This document shows positions 23,292 through 34,251 of a stretch of DNA of 64,000 nucleotides, piece after piece. Both the position numbers and the translations under genes were made by a program. Location: positions 25,489,824 through 25,553,823 of the forward strand of contig OU964919.1 of NCBI GenBank assembly GCA_918807975.1, given 5' to 3'. The DNA is from Aplidium turbinatum. Lineage: Eukaryota > Chordata > Ascidiacea > Aplousobranchia > Polyclinidae. How positions within the stretch are numbered: position 1 is the stretch's first letter; every line of letters starts with the position of its first letter. The notes below the pieces were generated by a model, which worked only from the letters and a program-made list of their open reading frames with translations, was not told where the DNA came from and ran no database searches.

Positions 23292-23805
23292 TGGTCACAG
23301 CGGTAAACCATAATTCTTCGTGGGAAAATTGTAACATAAAGTTCCCGAATCCGTTTGTCTGTACGTAATGACCGAAAAATAAACACACCTTCGAAACGTC
23401 TATTCAAAGTGTATTCCAGTAAAATTAGCCCGTGGCTATCGAAATGACTGGTGCAATGCCTACACCTCTAAAACTGTCACTACGATACAGATTACTTGGA
23501 TAAAAGACGGAGAGTTTGTCCAGCTAGCAAGCACCAAATAAACCAGTTAAATGTGCGACCGACTTCCAACAAACAACTTCAAGAATGAATCAGAAAAATT
23601 TGTGATAACTCAAAGGCACGCCAGCAGTAGCGCGACGCAACAACATGTCCAAACAGGTTTAAACCGGTCTGAACAGGATTGACACGAGTCTTACGGACGA
23701 TGGTGCAATCTTGGCTCATGTTTTAGGAATTTCCATGACGTAATATTCAGTAGACCCGAACGGTTTCTACATGACGTTTGACCAGGCGAACAACCGTCTG
23801 TAACA
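23292..23805 (-). repeat. BEL-1 LTR (5' side)
   Basis: 514 bp, partner of 15201-15714. The internal region begins on the minus strand with TAAAAAATAAAAGACG, identical to the start of the internal region in BEL-2. A TGG-type primer-binding site is not obvious. Confidence 0.95.
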
Positions 23806-26709
23806 CCGTTATCACAACTTAAAGTGTCACGCAATGAAAAATACGGCTTAACATTATCGGTGAGCTCATTTTTGTCAAGCGGCCATCCGTTTTGAATATT
23901 TGCTAAGAGGTCTTTCGCCTCTTGGTCTTGCAACATGGCATCTTTAATTAGTTGCAAGTTTTTGTCGGGTATGTCATTAAATGATGAAATAGCCATGACA
24001 CGGGTGATAGGTTGTTGGGTGTCATTCAATTCGGGGTAAGCTCGGCTTAAAGTAGCAGCTATCACAAGCGAGCTTCCTGGGACGTACTTGAAGTCAATAG
24101 AGTAGCGATTCAATCGCATGATCAAAGCTTGTAAACGTCGTGGGGCTTGGCTAAGGGGCTTTTTTAGAATTGTCTCAATCGGTCGATGGTCATTGACCAC
24201 GAACACCTTTCGTCCATACGTGTACTGGTCAAATCGTTCGAGTCCGTACACAACAGAAAGTGTTTCCTTTTCAATTTGGGCCCACTTTCTTTCAGAAACA
24301 GTTAGCCCACGCGAGGCATATTCGATTGGTTTGCCATTTTGTAGTAAGACAGCCCCGACGCCATCTTTGCTGCTGTCGACCTGCAATGTCAAATCATCTT
24401 GTGGGTTGTAGAAAGTCAACACTGGGGCTGTGCTGATCTTTGCTCGGACTTGTTTCATCGCGTTCTCGCAATCATCAGCCCAATTCCACTCCACCCCATT
24501 GCGGGTGAGTTTTCGTAGTGGCTCTAACTCATCTGCTAAGTTTGGCATAAATCGAGCCAGATATTGCACCATGCCGCAAAATCGTTTGATGCCCGAAACA
24601 TCGGAGGGTGATGGCATGTGTTTGATCGCCTCTACTTTGCTGGGGTCGGGTTCTATGCCATTTTTGGAAATGAGGTGCCCCATGAACTTTATTTCGGATG
24701 TCTTGATCACGGCCTTGTCATCATTTAGTTTAATTTGCTGCTCTTCACATCGCTCACGCAACTTCAGCAAATTACTTTCGTGATCTGCTTCGGCGGCTAG
24801 CTGGGAATCTCCACAGCCAAAAACAATGATGTCATCAGCAACTGCCAACACCCCGTTTAGACCGCTTAAAGCACAAGTGAGATGCTTTTGAAAAAATTCG
24901 CTGCTCACTTTAAGGCCAAAGGGGAGTCTGTTCCACTTATAGCGCCCATAGGGTGTAATCATGGTGGTCAGTTTGCTCGATTCCTCATCGAGCTTCAAAT
25001 GCCAAAATGCTTGTTTCACATCTAGTTTGCTGAACACTTTGGCACCATTCAACTGGGGCAATATGTCATCAACAGTGGGTAATTGGTAATGTTCACGCAA
25101 GAGTGCTTTGTTCAAGGGTTGTGGGTCTATGCATATACGTAAATCACCATTAGATTTTTCAACTACTGCCATTTGGCTGACCCACTCGGACGGTTCATTC
25201 ACAGGAGAAATAATGCCTCGATCACTCAAATTATCAAGTTCATTTTTTACTCTAGTTTGCAGTGAAATAGGGATTTTTCTCGACGGTAACACTCGAGGTT
25301 TCACACTTGAATCAAGCGTTAAAGATACAGTTCCTAAATCACCCAAATCGTTAGTAGCATTTACATTTGCAAGAAAACAACCACTGTTAATAGTTATTAA
25401 GTTAAGCTCTTTTACCGTTGATAAACCTAACAAGCAATTGAAATCATTTTTTACAACAATAAAGGTTACATCATGCACGCTCAGTGTTTTGGGATTTGTC
25501 ACACTTAGCACCGTTTCGCCAATAGGTTTGACATTCGTTTTGTTCCACATGACCAAGTTTTTGTGTGTTGGCTTGACTTGATTTTTGCGAACATAGCGCT
25601 GACAAATAGTATTGACCTGTGCGCCAGTGTCTATTTGGAAACGGACTTGACAGTCATTGATTTCTAAAAGCGCTGTGAGTGTGTCTCTGCTTTTGTCTAA
25701 AACCGAATGGAGATACGCATCGCTGTCATCACCGCTATCTTTGTCGTCATGGTACAGTGATTCTTGCCTGGTCTCGTGTACGTGTTTTCGCGATAAGCAC
25801 TTTTCTTGGAAATGGTTTCGATTGTGACACAAATGGCATGTTTTGCCGTAGGCGGGGCAAAATTGAGCGCCTCGTTTGTGACGCTTGCCGCAAAATTTGC
25901 AATTGTCCACATATAAATCGGTTTTGTCGGATGGTCTTTTTTGCCATTGTCTTTCATTCGACTTGTACTGTTTACCAGTATTTCTACCAGTCGTGACCAC
26001 TTTATTCACTAATGTGGTAGATCTTTGCAGTTCAATTACATTTTTGTTGGTCATTTCAAAAGCTTGGCATACTTGAATTGTCTTTTCTAAGGTCAACCGT
26101 TCCTCACGAAGCAAAATTTGTTGCAACTTGTCATTGACAGAGAAAACAATTTTATCTCTGAGCATTCGATCTGTGTCATTGAAATTACAGTTCGTTGCCT
26201 TCTCTCTCAGTTCTCGCAAAAAAGAATCGAATGGTTCCTGGTAAGACATCTTCCAGAACCGAAAACTTTGCATTACCTCATTCTGTCTTGGGTTGCAGTA
26301 TTGCGATAGTTTTCGAAGTAGCACTTCCGGATCTTTTTTCTCGTCTTCATTCGCATACGTAAATTGTTTGGCGATTTTGACCACCTGGGGTCCAGCACAA
26401 TTGAGGATGATGGCGCGCTGTACGTTCTTTTCTTTGGTATTTGCGCCACTGGCCAATAGGTATATATCAAGGAGGTCTTTCCAATCTTTGTAGCTCTCAG
26501 CGACATTCCCATCATTTAAATCCAACATAGGAGGGAAACGAATATGTGACTCTGTCATTTTCGCTGCTTGGCTATGGATCGAACTCAAGATTAAAGCAGA
26601 TTAAAATCTTTCAAAAATGCTGACGGGTTGAACTTCTGCAGCACTCAGCTAGGCTTCTGGGCTAGGTTTTAACTATTCTTCAGAAAGATGATGATTCACG
26701 CTGCCACCA

Positions 26710-26886
26710 TGTTGTTAACCTGCTTAATAGGGAGCCAAGGACCACAACATACTCTTAACATAGCAAATTGTATTCAGAGCTATATACAGTCTACACTCGA
26801 TAAGAATAATGAGAAAGGCAATTTGACCACGCGAAGTACAAAGTAAAATCACATTGATTCGTGTAAAAGCGGATCACTCATCAACA
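26710..26886 (-). repeat. Gypsy-B LTR (5' side)
   Basis: 177 bp, partner of 13804-13980. Immediately inside it, on the minus strand, TGGTGGCAGCGTG could be a tRNA primer-binding site because it starts with TGG. The tRNA was not identified. Confidence 0.9.
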
Positions 26887-27367
26887 CTAGGTAACGTCAG
26901 GCTTGATAGAACCGTCATCGGTTAATCCGGATCTTCGCCTAATCCGGATGGAATCGCCGGTCAAATCGAATCCGGATTACCCGAGTTCTACTAATTAACT
27001 TTTGCATGATTTTGCTTTGACGAAAGCTATAAAATAAAATTGGTAGCCTAGTCTTACTCTGTTTGATGGCTGTAATTATTTCTTATGTCCTCGTAAATAA
27101 ACTTTACAATTATTGTAACGGTTGTGTGATCAAATAAATTAAAAGCAAAACGGCCTTAACTAAATTTTTATTCTTTTAATTAAAAATTTGCACTCATAAA
27201 TGTGGAAAATAAAAAGAACGAAGAGTTTATTGCACTCATATTTTTAACATTAAGCAATGGCATGTGATGTTGTTTAGATAGAAATTCTGAGCTCAAAAAT
27301 AGGGAGGGGCCTCACAAATGGAATAGCCTAGGGCCTCTCATGGTCTAAATCCGGCCCTGCCAGTGAG

Positions 27368-29025
27368 AAGATAATTTGAGCCCGGTACCAATGAGATCTT
27401 TGGGCCTCTAAACAGTTTTAAGAATAACGCACTACATCTAAATATACGCGGTAGTTTGTTTGTTTTTCCGGACACCTTGAAGAAGTTACGGGCTCCTAAA
27501 ATTATCCAGGGCCCGAGTTCAAAAGTACTCCCTGAACTCCCCTGACACCGCTACTGATGGGCAATTCCCAGCTTCAGGAGCAGTCATGTTGCGTCGAAAT
27601 CTCTCCTCAATTTCTTGAAGCGAGATTTCACAAAACGATCGCTACTTTTACTTTCAACGATCCGGCGAATCGTTTTTTCTCCTCCCGCGGTGCATAGAAC
27701 AACACTGCAGGCACAATAATTGTTGTGAAAACTCCATTATGACGTCACTACTTAAACTTTGAGTGGTCAATATGACGCGTTAAAGTGAAATAGGCAACAA
27801 AGCTTTAGAATGCGGCGATGTGTTATATCAACGTGAGGAGATGCAATTTAGCAGAAGAACTTGGTTTGTTTTGATGAAGGAAGACAAAGGCCATGACTTA
27901 ATCCTTTGCTAAAGGGATTATGACGTCACTCGATTCACTTCGACTGTTCAAGCATGGCGGTTGTGCGCAATACACAACTACGTGGAGAGCCGAAAGCACA
28001 ATGCTTATGTGAACAGCGCTAAGAGGAATTTTCGCTTCTTGCATCGAAAATACAAAAAGTCGAATTCAATTGAGATATTAGTTTTAGAAATGATCAATTA
28101 GAAATGAGCCGAAAGAAGTTTTAGAAATGATCAAAATGAAACTATAGGAATGACTTACGACAATGTTTATGAAAACCTGGTAAGTGAATGTCTTTTATTC
28201 ATTGAACCTGAAATAATTGTGTAAAGTCGTTTTTGTCACTAGGCTACGTTTACACAATTTAAAGAAAGTTATAAAACTCAATTTAGAGAAAGTTATAAAA
28301 CTCAATGACCAATGGAAAACTTTCATATGAAATATTCTCGTGACAAATTTAGTGCCAGTGCTCCTAGATGAGTGCTAAGAAGATATCAGCAAAGTAGCAG
28401 AGCTTGTGATGTCCCACAACATGTGTAGGGTTTTGCTCAATCTTTGATTTTGCTGCTTCGGCAGTGTTTGCCTGACTGCTTGAATGTGTTTGTATTTTTA
28501 TGTCGTGTGGATAGGTCTGTGATGGTTGTAGAGTATTTGCAAATGTAGCTTTCATTGCCGTCAACTGAATAATAATAATAGCATGTTTTATTTTGCGGCC
28601 ATTGCGACAACATAGCCTACAGTAGCCTACACTGCGACCTACATACGCAACACAACAGACGACTGGAATCCCAAATAAAACTTTAAACGTTGGCTGTCAT
28701 TTGTAACAGTCGAAAATTTCTGTAACAAGTGCTGAAGCTTTTTAATATGATGGATGAAACCCCTGTCATTACATTAGATTTACATTTTACAGGTGGAAAA
28801 CTTAAGTCAAGTTGTTGGCAAAAATGCAAGCGATTGTATCAGTGGACTTATTCCAACTATTATTATCGAACACAACACAGTTCAAGTTATGTCGAAAACA
28901 AAGAAAGAAAAAAAAAACATCGTGAAGTCTAAGCACTCGTTTGATTGTTTAAAAAAGAATCTGAAAAAGGTTGTTCTTGCTGAGTACGGATAGGCTAAAT
29001 GTTTCTACTACGACTAAATGATTAT
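27368..29025. other. Native right half of element X, no recognised gene
   Basis: Mostly unrecognised AT-rich sequence. At about 27380-27555 there is a repeat-like stretch ending CCCCTGACACCGCTACTG, which looks like the terminus of another small element whose other end is not found. A weak two-exon possibility exists: ATG at 28151 to a GTAAGT donor near 28173, then an acceptor near 28792 with 60 codons open to about 28993. I do not recognise the product. Confidence 0.3.
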
Positions 29026-29033
29026 GTCATAAC

Positions 29034-29760
29034 TAGGGCCATTTTTATTTTGACCTAACGAAATTGCTTATTTGTAGAGGCCACAGTTCTCCCTTGAATT
29101 GATGCCAGTTACCCAAACATAAAATTTTTTCGATTTCAGACCCTAAAACGTAATATTTTTTCGAAAATTCAAGGTGTTTTATGGATTATAAAAAGTGCGT
29201 CGTGTTGTTTGGCTATTGGAAAATCTCCACAAAGCTGTTTAACTTTTACTGAAGACGATTTAGCTTGCTTAGGTATTTTTGTATTACAGAATGTTAGTAG
29301 GCTATTCCTACAATCCAAACTGCTGAGCTTCGAAAAGACCACGTTTGTAAAGAGGGGGTGTTTTATAAAAATGATTTAAATACGTAACAATGAATAAACA
29401 ATGGACAATTTGCGATAAAAGTTACTGCTGATCCATGCTGATCTAAGTGGGTATTGTGACATATTTCCTGCTTTTCTGGGTTAATATGATTTAATTATGT
29501 TGCAGTTCTTGATTTACAATGTTTCCACGAGGATTTTGACAGAAATTACTCTCAAGAAACACAAAAAGTTTGTCAAAAGTCATAATTTGACAAATTTTGA
29601 CTTTATTGAAAATTTTGACTTTATTGCCAATTTTGACTATATTTTGACCTATAAACTCTTAGAAACCGTCCCCTAAGTGCTGAAAACAACTTTATTCTTT
29701 GATTCGTGGATAGACGAGGTCCTTAAAAAATTTTGACTTTATTGACTTTTGCGGGCCCTA
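29034..29760. mobile_element. hAT-like non-autonomous element with internal word repeats (element F)
   Basis: The left end TAGGGCCA and the right end GGGCCCTA are flanked by a perfect 8-bp duplication, GTCATAAC (29026-29033 and 29761-29768). The word ATTTTGACTTTATTG occurs at 29594, 29612 and 29730, with shorter forms at about 29041, 29629 and 29641. There is no coding sequence. It lies inside element X. Confidence 0.7.
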
Positions 29761-29768
29761 GTCATAAC

Positions 29769-30640
29769 TATGCCATTTTGCTCTTTTGATTAATGTATGA
29801 TGTAATTGTGAAGAGTATTGAGTAATGTATGAAACTGTTTTAGTGGTGTACTCGCATTGATGTGAACAACGAACATGGTGGTTAGTAGGCTATGTCGGCC
29901 TACTAACCACCTGATTTAGCACTTATATATACTGATATACTGATTTATATACTGATTTAGCACTTCTTTTTTTACTTTCATGATTAGACATGGTGATGGC
30001 GCACGACAAAGCTGCTGCCGTGCAGCAAATTGATGAAGAGTTTCAGAGTGATTTCGAAATTGGAAGGACAGGCAAGGTGGCCGAAAACGGCAAAAACTAA
30101 CTTTTGGTGAGCAGTGAGCTTGTTGTATGTTTGAAAGACAACTGCGAATGTGTTGCTTTAGTTGTTGAATAACTATCTGTACACGCAATTAGAATGTATT
30201 GGAACTTGATTATCGCTCTGCGTGGCGCAGAATCGAATGATAAGTTTTTTGTCACGCACGTTGGAGAAAGGGATATTACATTGATATTGCAGATTGTCAA
30301 TTAACTTCGTATTATCCTGGACGACAACTGATCAAAATCCTACACTGTTGTTAAACAGCCCTCTTGAATTAAATATTTTTGTTTCATTCGCAGGAATTCA
30401 GAATGATAAAGATACGCAAGAAAAAGCTGCTGATGTGCAATGAATATCCATCTGTCAATACGATTTGATGTGGCTTGTTTCTAATAAATGTGAAAATATA
30501 AGAAGCTCGGCTGTTACTTTGCTTTGTCACAAAGGGAGTAGTGTTGCTTATAAATCCGTGTTGCTGCTGTTCTTTCGCCCAAGGATTAGCTAGGTTCAAC
30601 AATAAACTTTTGGTGATGAGCGAAGTTTAGGTACAGAGAC
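29769..30640. other. Unrecognised part of element X
   Basis: No recognised gene. Two short stretches have good 3' splice-site context. A pyrimidine run and AG precede 29989, which is followed by an open stretch to about 30099. TTTTTGTTTCATTCGCAG precedes 30394, followed by a short open stretch. Both encode similar pieces (DKAAAVQ and EKAADVQ). They could be relics of a split gene or chance. Confidence 0.25.
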
Positions 30641-30829
30641 GTTTGGCAAATGTAAATGCCAATGCTGTTCAGATGTTTTATGCACCAGCTTGCTTCGCAT
30701 GGCCAACCTTGGTCAAAGCGCGGGCATCACAATAGTTAATAGGTCAGATGAGGCAGCGTCATGGTGCATAAAATTCAACCAGAATTTAGGCGCCAGATGA
30801 AGCAAAATGGTGCACAAGCCATCTTGCCA

Positions 30830-31225
30830 ACGATGGCCAGATACAGATGCCAACGTTGGCAAGATGAAGCAAAAAGGTGCATAAAACATTTTGCCAATGT
30901 TGGCAAGATACAGAAGCCAACGTTGGCTAGATGCAGAAGTCGACGTTGGCTAGATGCAGACGCCAACGGTTGCAAGATGCAGACGCCAACGCTGGCCAGA
31001 TGCATCCAAATGGAGCATAAAACATTTTGCCAACGTTGGCAAGATGCAAAAGCCAACGTTGGCAAGATGCAGTAGCCAGCGTTGGCAAGATGCATAATCC
31101 AATGTTGGCAAAATGCAGAAGCCAACGGTGGCAAGATGCAGACGCCAACGCTGGCCAGATGCATCCAAATGGTGCAAAAAACATCTTGCCAACATTGGCG
31201 TCTGCATCTTGCCAATGTTGCGGCC
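30830..31225 (+). repeat. 23-bp minisatellite with palindromic core CCAACGTTGG
   Basis: About a dozen imperfect units of CCAACGTTGGCAAGATGCAG plus AAG, in two blocks separated by a spacer with ATCCAAATGG. The second block ends with the same spacer, so a roughly 180-bp higher-order unit is duplicated. Open frames through it in several phases are a by-product of the repeat. It forms the inner side of the right terminus of element X. Confidence 0.85.
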
Positions 31226-31270
31226 TAATTCTTGCCAATGTTGCCCCAACAATCAACGTTTACTGGGATA

Positions 31271-31475
31271 TGTCCGTTTTTTTTTTTTTTAGTGTGATTA
31301 TTTGTTTTTAGTTTTTTTGTTATTACTGTGTTACCTGCAACAGGCTCGGGTGGCAGCTGACATAGATGACCTTTACAGGTCTTTCGTTGCCATCCTGCTG
31401 TGCTGATGGACACTCAATTTGTATATACTTTTTGTTTGTTTATCGCCAGCAAAACAATAAACTGAACTGAACTCT
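31271..31475 (+). mobile_element. LINE-1 3'UTR, right part
   Basis: Continues the LINE left at 10900. It contains the ACAGGCTCGGGTGGCAGCTG stretch and TTTCGTTGCCATCCTGCTGTG, typical of 3'UTRs of CR1/L2-like LINEs, and ends with an AATAAACTGAACTGAACT tail. Confidence 0.65.
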
Positions 31476-31539
31476 TTATCTGCAATTGTTGTGGAAATTT
31501 TCAATAGATTCAGCAACAGTTAGCCATAGTACCATAGTA

Positions 31540-33341
31540 CAGTGCTTCCACTTTGAAGGATTTTATCCCGAAATCGGGATTTTTCAACGCTTTGAAGGAT
31601 AAAAAAGGGAAATGAAGATAGGAAGGATTTTTTAAGGATTTTTAACAATTTTACAAGGAAATTTTGTCTTAAAAAGGGAATTGTTGTTTTTAGCAATTTT
31701 AAAGAAAAACTTTTTAATATTCCCTTTAAAAAGTTCTAACAACGATTGGAATAACGATGAACAGCTGGTTTCCGTCGTCCCTCGACATCCGGAACCCCTC
31801 TTGCTCTCTTTCCCATCCTCACCTTTCTGTCACTTGATTTCATTTTTCGCCATTTTGGGAATTGGACGTGATTGCAGATTGCAGTGAGTGAGTAAGTTCT
31901 CAGTTCTTTTAGTTAAAATTAGGTAATCCGTTGATTTACAGACATAACTTTCCCTGGGTAAAATTGAATTTCCGAAAGATGATGATGTTGTTTTTGCTAG
32001 TTTGTTTTATTTGTTTTCGTCATTGTTTTCAGTGTCGTCAAGTTATAGCCTATCTATTTTGTGAGTCGTGCAAGGCCTATGGTGCGTTGCGCTTGAAATG
32101 GCTTTGCCCGTGGTAGGATTTCTTTGTGGGGTTTTCTTTGCCTGCCTTGCTCTTCTTGCTATGAGCTAAACGCATCAAGACGTGTTCCCCTTAAGACCAT
32201 CAGCACTCTTGATAACGCACCATGGCCGATCTTCATAGCAACTGTCCATACAAATCTTAAATATATCAGCTAAAGCTATGCGGGCTAATAAAGCTATAGC
32301 CTAAATTTATTTGTTTTTGTTTTTTAACATTTTCTTTTTTTTCTTTTCCCTTCATATCTTAAATTTTTCTGAAGGTGTTGCGACCGTGCCAAATTTTTTT
32401 CAACTCAATAACTTACTTCGGTCACAAGCACGTTTTAACGTTCGCGTTTTGTCGCTTCTACCTTTTTCTCGACCTTTGCTATGTTGACATGTATTGTTTT
32501 GATATGATGGTCAGAAATAAAAAACAACTGAACTGCACTGAACAATGACAAAGTTCACTGAGGTTCGACTTTCGACGTACAGTTAGGAATGATAAGCTTC
32601 CGGTTTATAAAAGTTAGTTTTTGCCTATGCTATCTGATTATGGTGTCATAATAATAAAGGCTAGGCCAAGTAGTGTGTATACAACATGTATAGTGTACAC
32701 AGTCAGACTGAGTTAGTATCATGAATAGGCCTAGTATCCTTGAGTTTTTAGTCAGTCTCAGATGATTGTGAAGATGTTACTGACAAGGAGAAAAAAGAGA
32801 TAGCCTAGCCAATAGTGTTAAGTTAGCGGCTTAGCGCATCAAGGAAAACTAAACACAAAAATAAATTTGTTAATGGATCTGGATGGATAGTTTGTTGAAA
32901 CTGGACATTTACCACCTGTGCATTTTCGCTGTTAGGGATAGGTTAGGAGTCCTGGTAGAAAAGATGAGAGTGATAGTTCGTAAATGATGTCCAGGACCAG
33001 GTGGTAATGTCCCAGAACCGACTAACTGACAAGCAGTTTTTTGGATGGACAGTGAACAAAGGAAGTAAACCATATTATTGTAAAATATAGGCTGCTTTTG
33101 TGCAGCCTACTGTTCTAATAAAACAACGTTGCTTTGACATAAAATCGAGATTACAATGGCTTTAACTGAGATTATAATAACTTTAAAGTTGTATTAGCAC
33201 CTTTTTTAACCTAAATAATGTCAAAAATAACCTCGCCTATGAAGGAAATTTTGAAAGATTTCCGACTGAGAAAAAAGGGATTTTTCAGGACAAAAAAGGA
33301 ATTTGAAGAGGATTTATCAATTGTCAGAAGTGGAAGCACTG
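31540..33341. mobile_element. hAT-like non-autonomous element (CAGTGCTTCCACTT termini)
   Basis: Perfect inverted termini CAGTGCTTCCACTT and AAGTGGAAGCACTG, flanked by CATAGTA at 31533-31539 and 33342-33348 (7 bp seen of an expected 8). Words of AAGGATTTTT type recur near both ends. At about 32340-32550 is a stretch ending AATAAAAAACAACTGAACTG that resembles a LINE 3' end inserted in it. No transposase is seen. Confidence 0.75.
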
Positions 33342-33348
33342 CATAGTA

Positions 33349-34040
33349 GCCTAGGTCATAGTCATTAATGCGCATAGTAGTCTTAAGATTTTGGCACCCA
33401 AGTTTGAAAACCTGAGATTGCGAGATACGAGTCCTTCTATTTAAGGTGTCTATGGTACAAGCTATCGAGGCAACTGCAGCTGCAACAAATAACTTCCCTT
33501 GATTCAAACATAAATTAAAAGAAAATGAAGGGGTGTACCAGCAAACATCTATAGGATTGGCCCATGATAGCCTACTAGAGAAGGATCCACAGAGGATAAA
33601 AAATTATATGAAATCAACAAGTGAATAAAAAAAATAACAGTTAACCTCTCAAGTACATGTAGCTCCACACAAAGTGAAATTTACATGCTTTTTGACTCTT
33701 TTTTATTTCTTTAAAAGTACCGGTAATGTCTAAAAAGACATTATTGTCCAAAAAGAATGTCTAAAAAGACATTATTAAAAGGAACTACAGACAAAGGCCA
33801 GTGTTTCGATCTCTTCAGCGTAGTAAAGTGAAAGTGGAAAGTTGGCTTGAAGTGTTGGTTGAGATGATGATTTGAGAGTAATTGTTGTAAATGAGAATGG
33901 ATTTAATTTTTAATTTCGGATTTCAGCAAAATGTAACTTTACAGCCTATTAGAAGGTGTGATTTTTTTGAGAGAAGTTGTCTCAAAAAATCATTACTTAA
34001 ATGCATTACTTACTTAAAGTCATTACTTACGTAACTTAAA
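33349..34040. other. Unrecognised stretch with two small hairpins
   Basis: No gene. The palindromic word AATGTCTAAAAAGACATT occurs twice (about 33726 and 33760). A self-complementary TTTTTTGAGA...TCTCAAAAAA lies near 33965. The rest is AT-rich and featureless by eye. Confidence 0.5.
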
Positions 34041-34251
34041 TACTACAAACATGGGCTCCGTTAGAGGGGGGCCGCGGGGGTGATTACTTCCCCACCAATT
34101 GGAGTGTGGGGAGGGGTAACTAATGCAAAATTACCCCCCCACTAATGTAGAGATAAAAAAAAAATATTTTCATTTCATTTTTTTATTTTGTTGCACAACT
34201 TTTGAGTTTTTTGCTTGGAAACTCCGACTCGCAAGACAACGCCAAACTATA

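Larger units (their letters stand above)
15201..23805 (-). mobile_element. BEL/Pao provirus (BEL-1)
   Basis: A BEL/Pao element on the minus strand with two 514-bp LTRs that look identical by eye and a perfect 5-bp target duplication CCGTT (15196-15200 and 23806-23810). It is inserted in Gypsy-B. Parts in order: Gag with an Ala/Glu/Arg-rich helix (21979-22200), CLNC-type zinc knuckles, protease (HDPGSQLTFV), RT (NMYMDDFIF), RNase H (GFSDASNQAF), and integrase (HHCC; DYLGPL; IYSDNGSTFQ) ending near 16030. A hAT-like MITE at 17680-17949 splits the pol region. Otherwise it looks whole. It is a recent insertion. Confidence 0.95.
13804..26886 (-). mobile_element. Ty3/Gypsy provirus (Gypsy-B), split by a BEL insertion
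   Basis: A Gypsy copy on the minus strand with 177-bp LTRs and a perfect 5-bp target duplication CTAGG (13799-13803 and 26887-26891). Parts in transcription order: Gag from about 26588; zinc knuckles (CKFCGKRH, CHLCHNRNHFQEKC); protease FQIDTGAQVN; RT with VADDII; RNase H; then, beyond the BEL insertion, integrase (HHCC near 15100, VSDCGSQF core near 14780) ending about 14061. A purine tract (AGGGAGA) abuts the downstream LTR. The LTRs differ at one visible position, so the insertion is young. Apart from the BEL insertion it looks largely whole. Confidence 0.9.
13102..26992. mobile_element. Tigger/pogo-like non-autonomous element, interrupted by Gypsy-B
   Basis: The left end CAGTAGAACTCGG and the right end CCGAGTTCTACT form inverted repeats that continue into TAATCCGGATTCG. 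Insertion next to TA fits Tc1/mariner-pogo. The word TTAATCCGGATCTTCGCC recurs near both ends (about 13124, 13217 and 26930). Native sequence is 13102-13803 and 26887-26992, with no transposase. The right edge is slightly degenerate. Confidence 0.75.
12138..27359 (+). mobile_element. hAT element with 8-bp target duplication, interrupted
   Basis: The terminal repeats CAGGGCCGGATTTA (12138) and TAAATCCGGCCCTG (ending 27359) are flanked by the perfect 8-bp duplication CCAGTGAG at 12130-12137 and 27360-27367. This is the hallmark of hAT transposons. Native sequence is 12138-13101 and 26993-27359. It carries the end of a hAT transposase and is split by a Tigger-like element. A possible further hAT-type terminus (CAGGGCTGCCACT, 12459) with three CTAGTGGTTTT-like words lies within the left part. 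Confidence 0.9.
10901..31270. mobile_element. TA-inserting element with 26-bp TIRs, split by nested insertions (element X)
   Basis: TA at 10901-10902 and 31269-31270 is the presumed target duplication. The left end TCCCAGCAAACATTGATTG and the right end, reversed, TCCCAGTAAACGTTGATTG match in 22 of 26 positions. Native sequence is about 10903-12137 and 27360-31268; the middle is a hAT element and its contents. Both native parts are full of CCAAC/GTTGG words, as direct repeats on the left and a 23-bp minisatellite on the right. The element sits in a LINE 3'UTR that is continuous when the insertion is skipped. No transposase is recognised. Confidence 0.7.

Noticed and set aside
30830-31225. CRISPR-like direct repeats
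   Set aside because: Units are contiguous without unique spacers, imperfect and palindromic, in a eukaryotic context: a minisatellite.
30775-31256. Overlapping open frames in several phases on both strands
   Set aside because: They run through the 23-bp minisatellite, which lacks stops by composition; no protein pattern.
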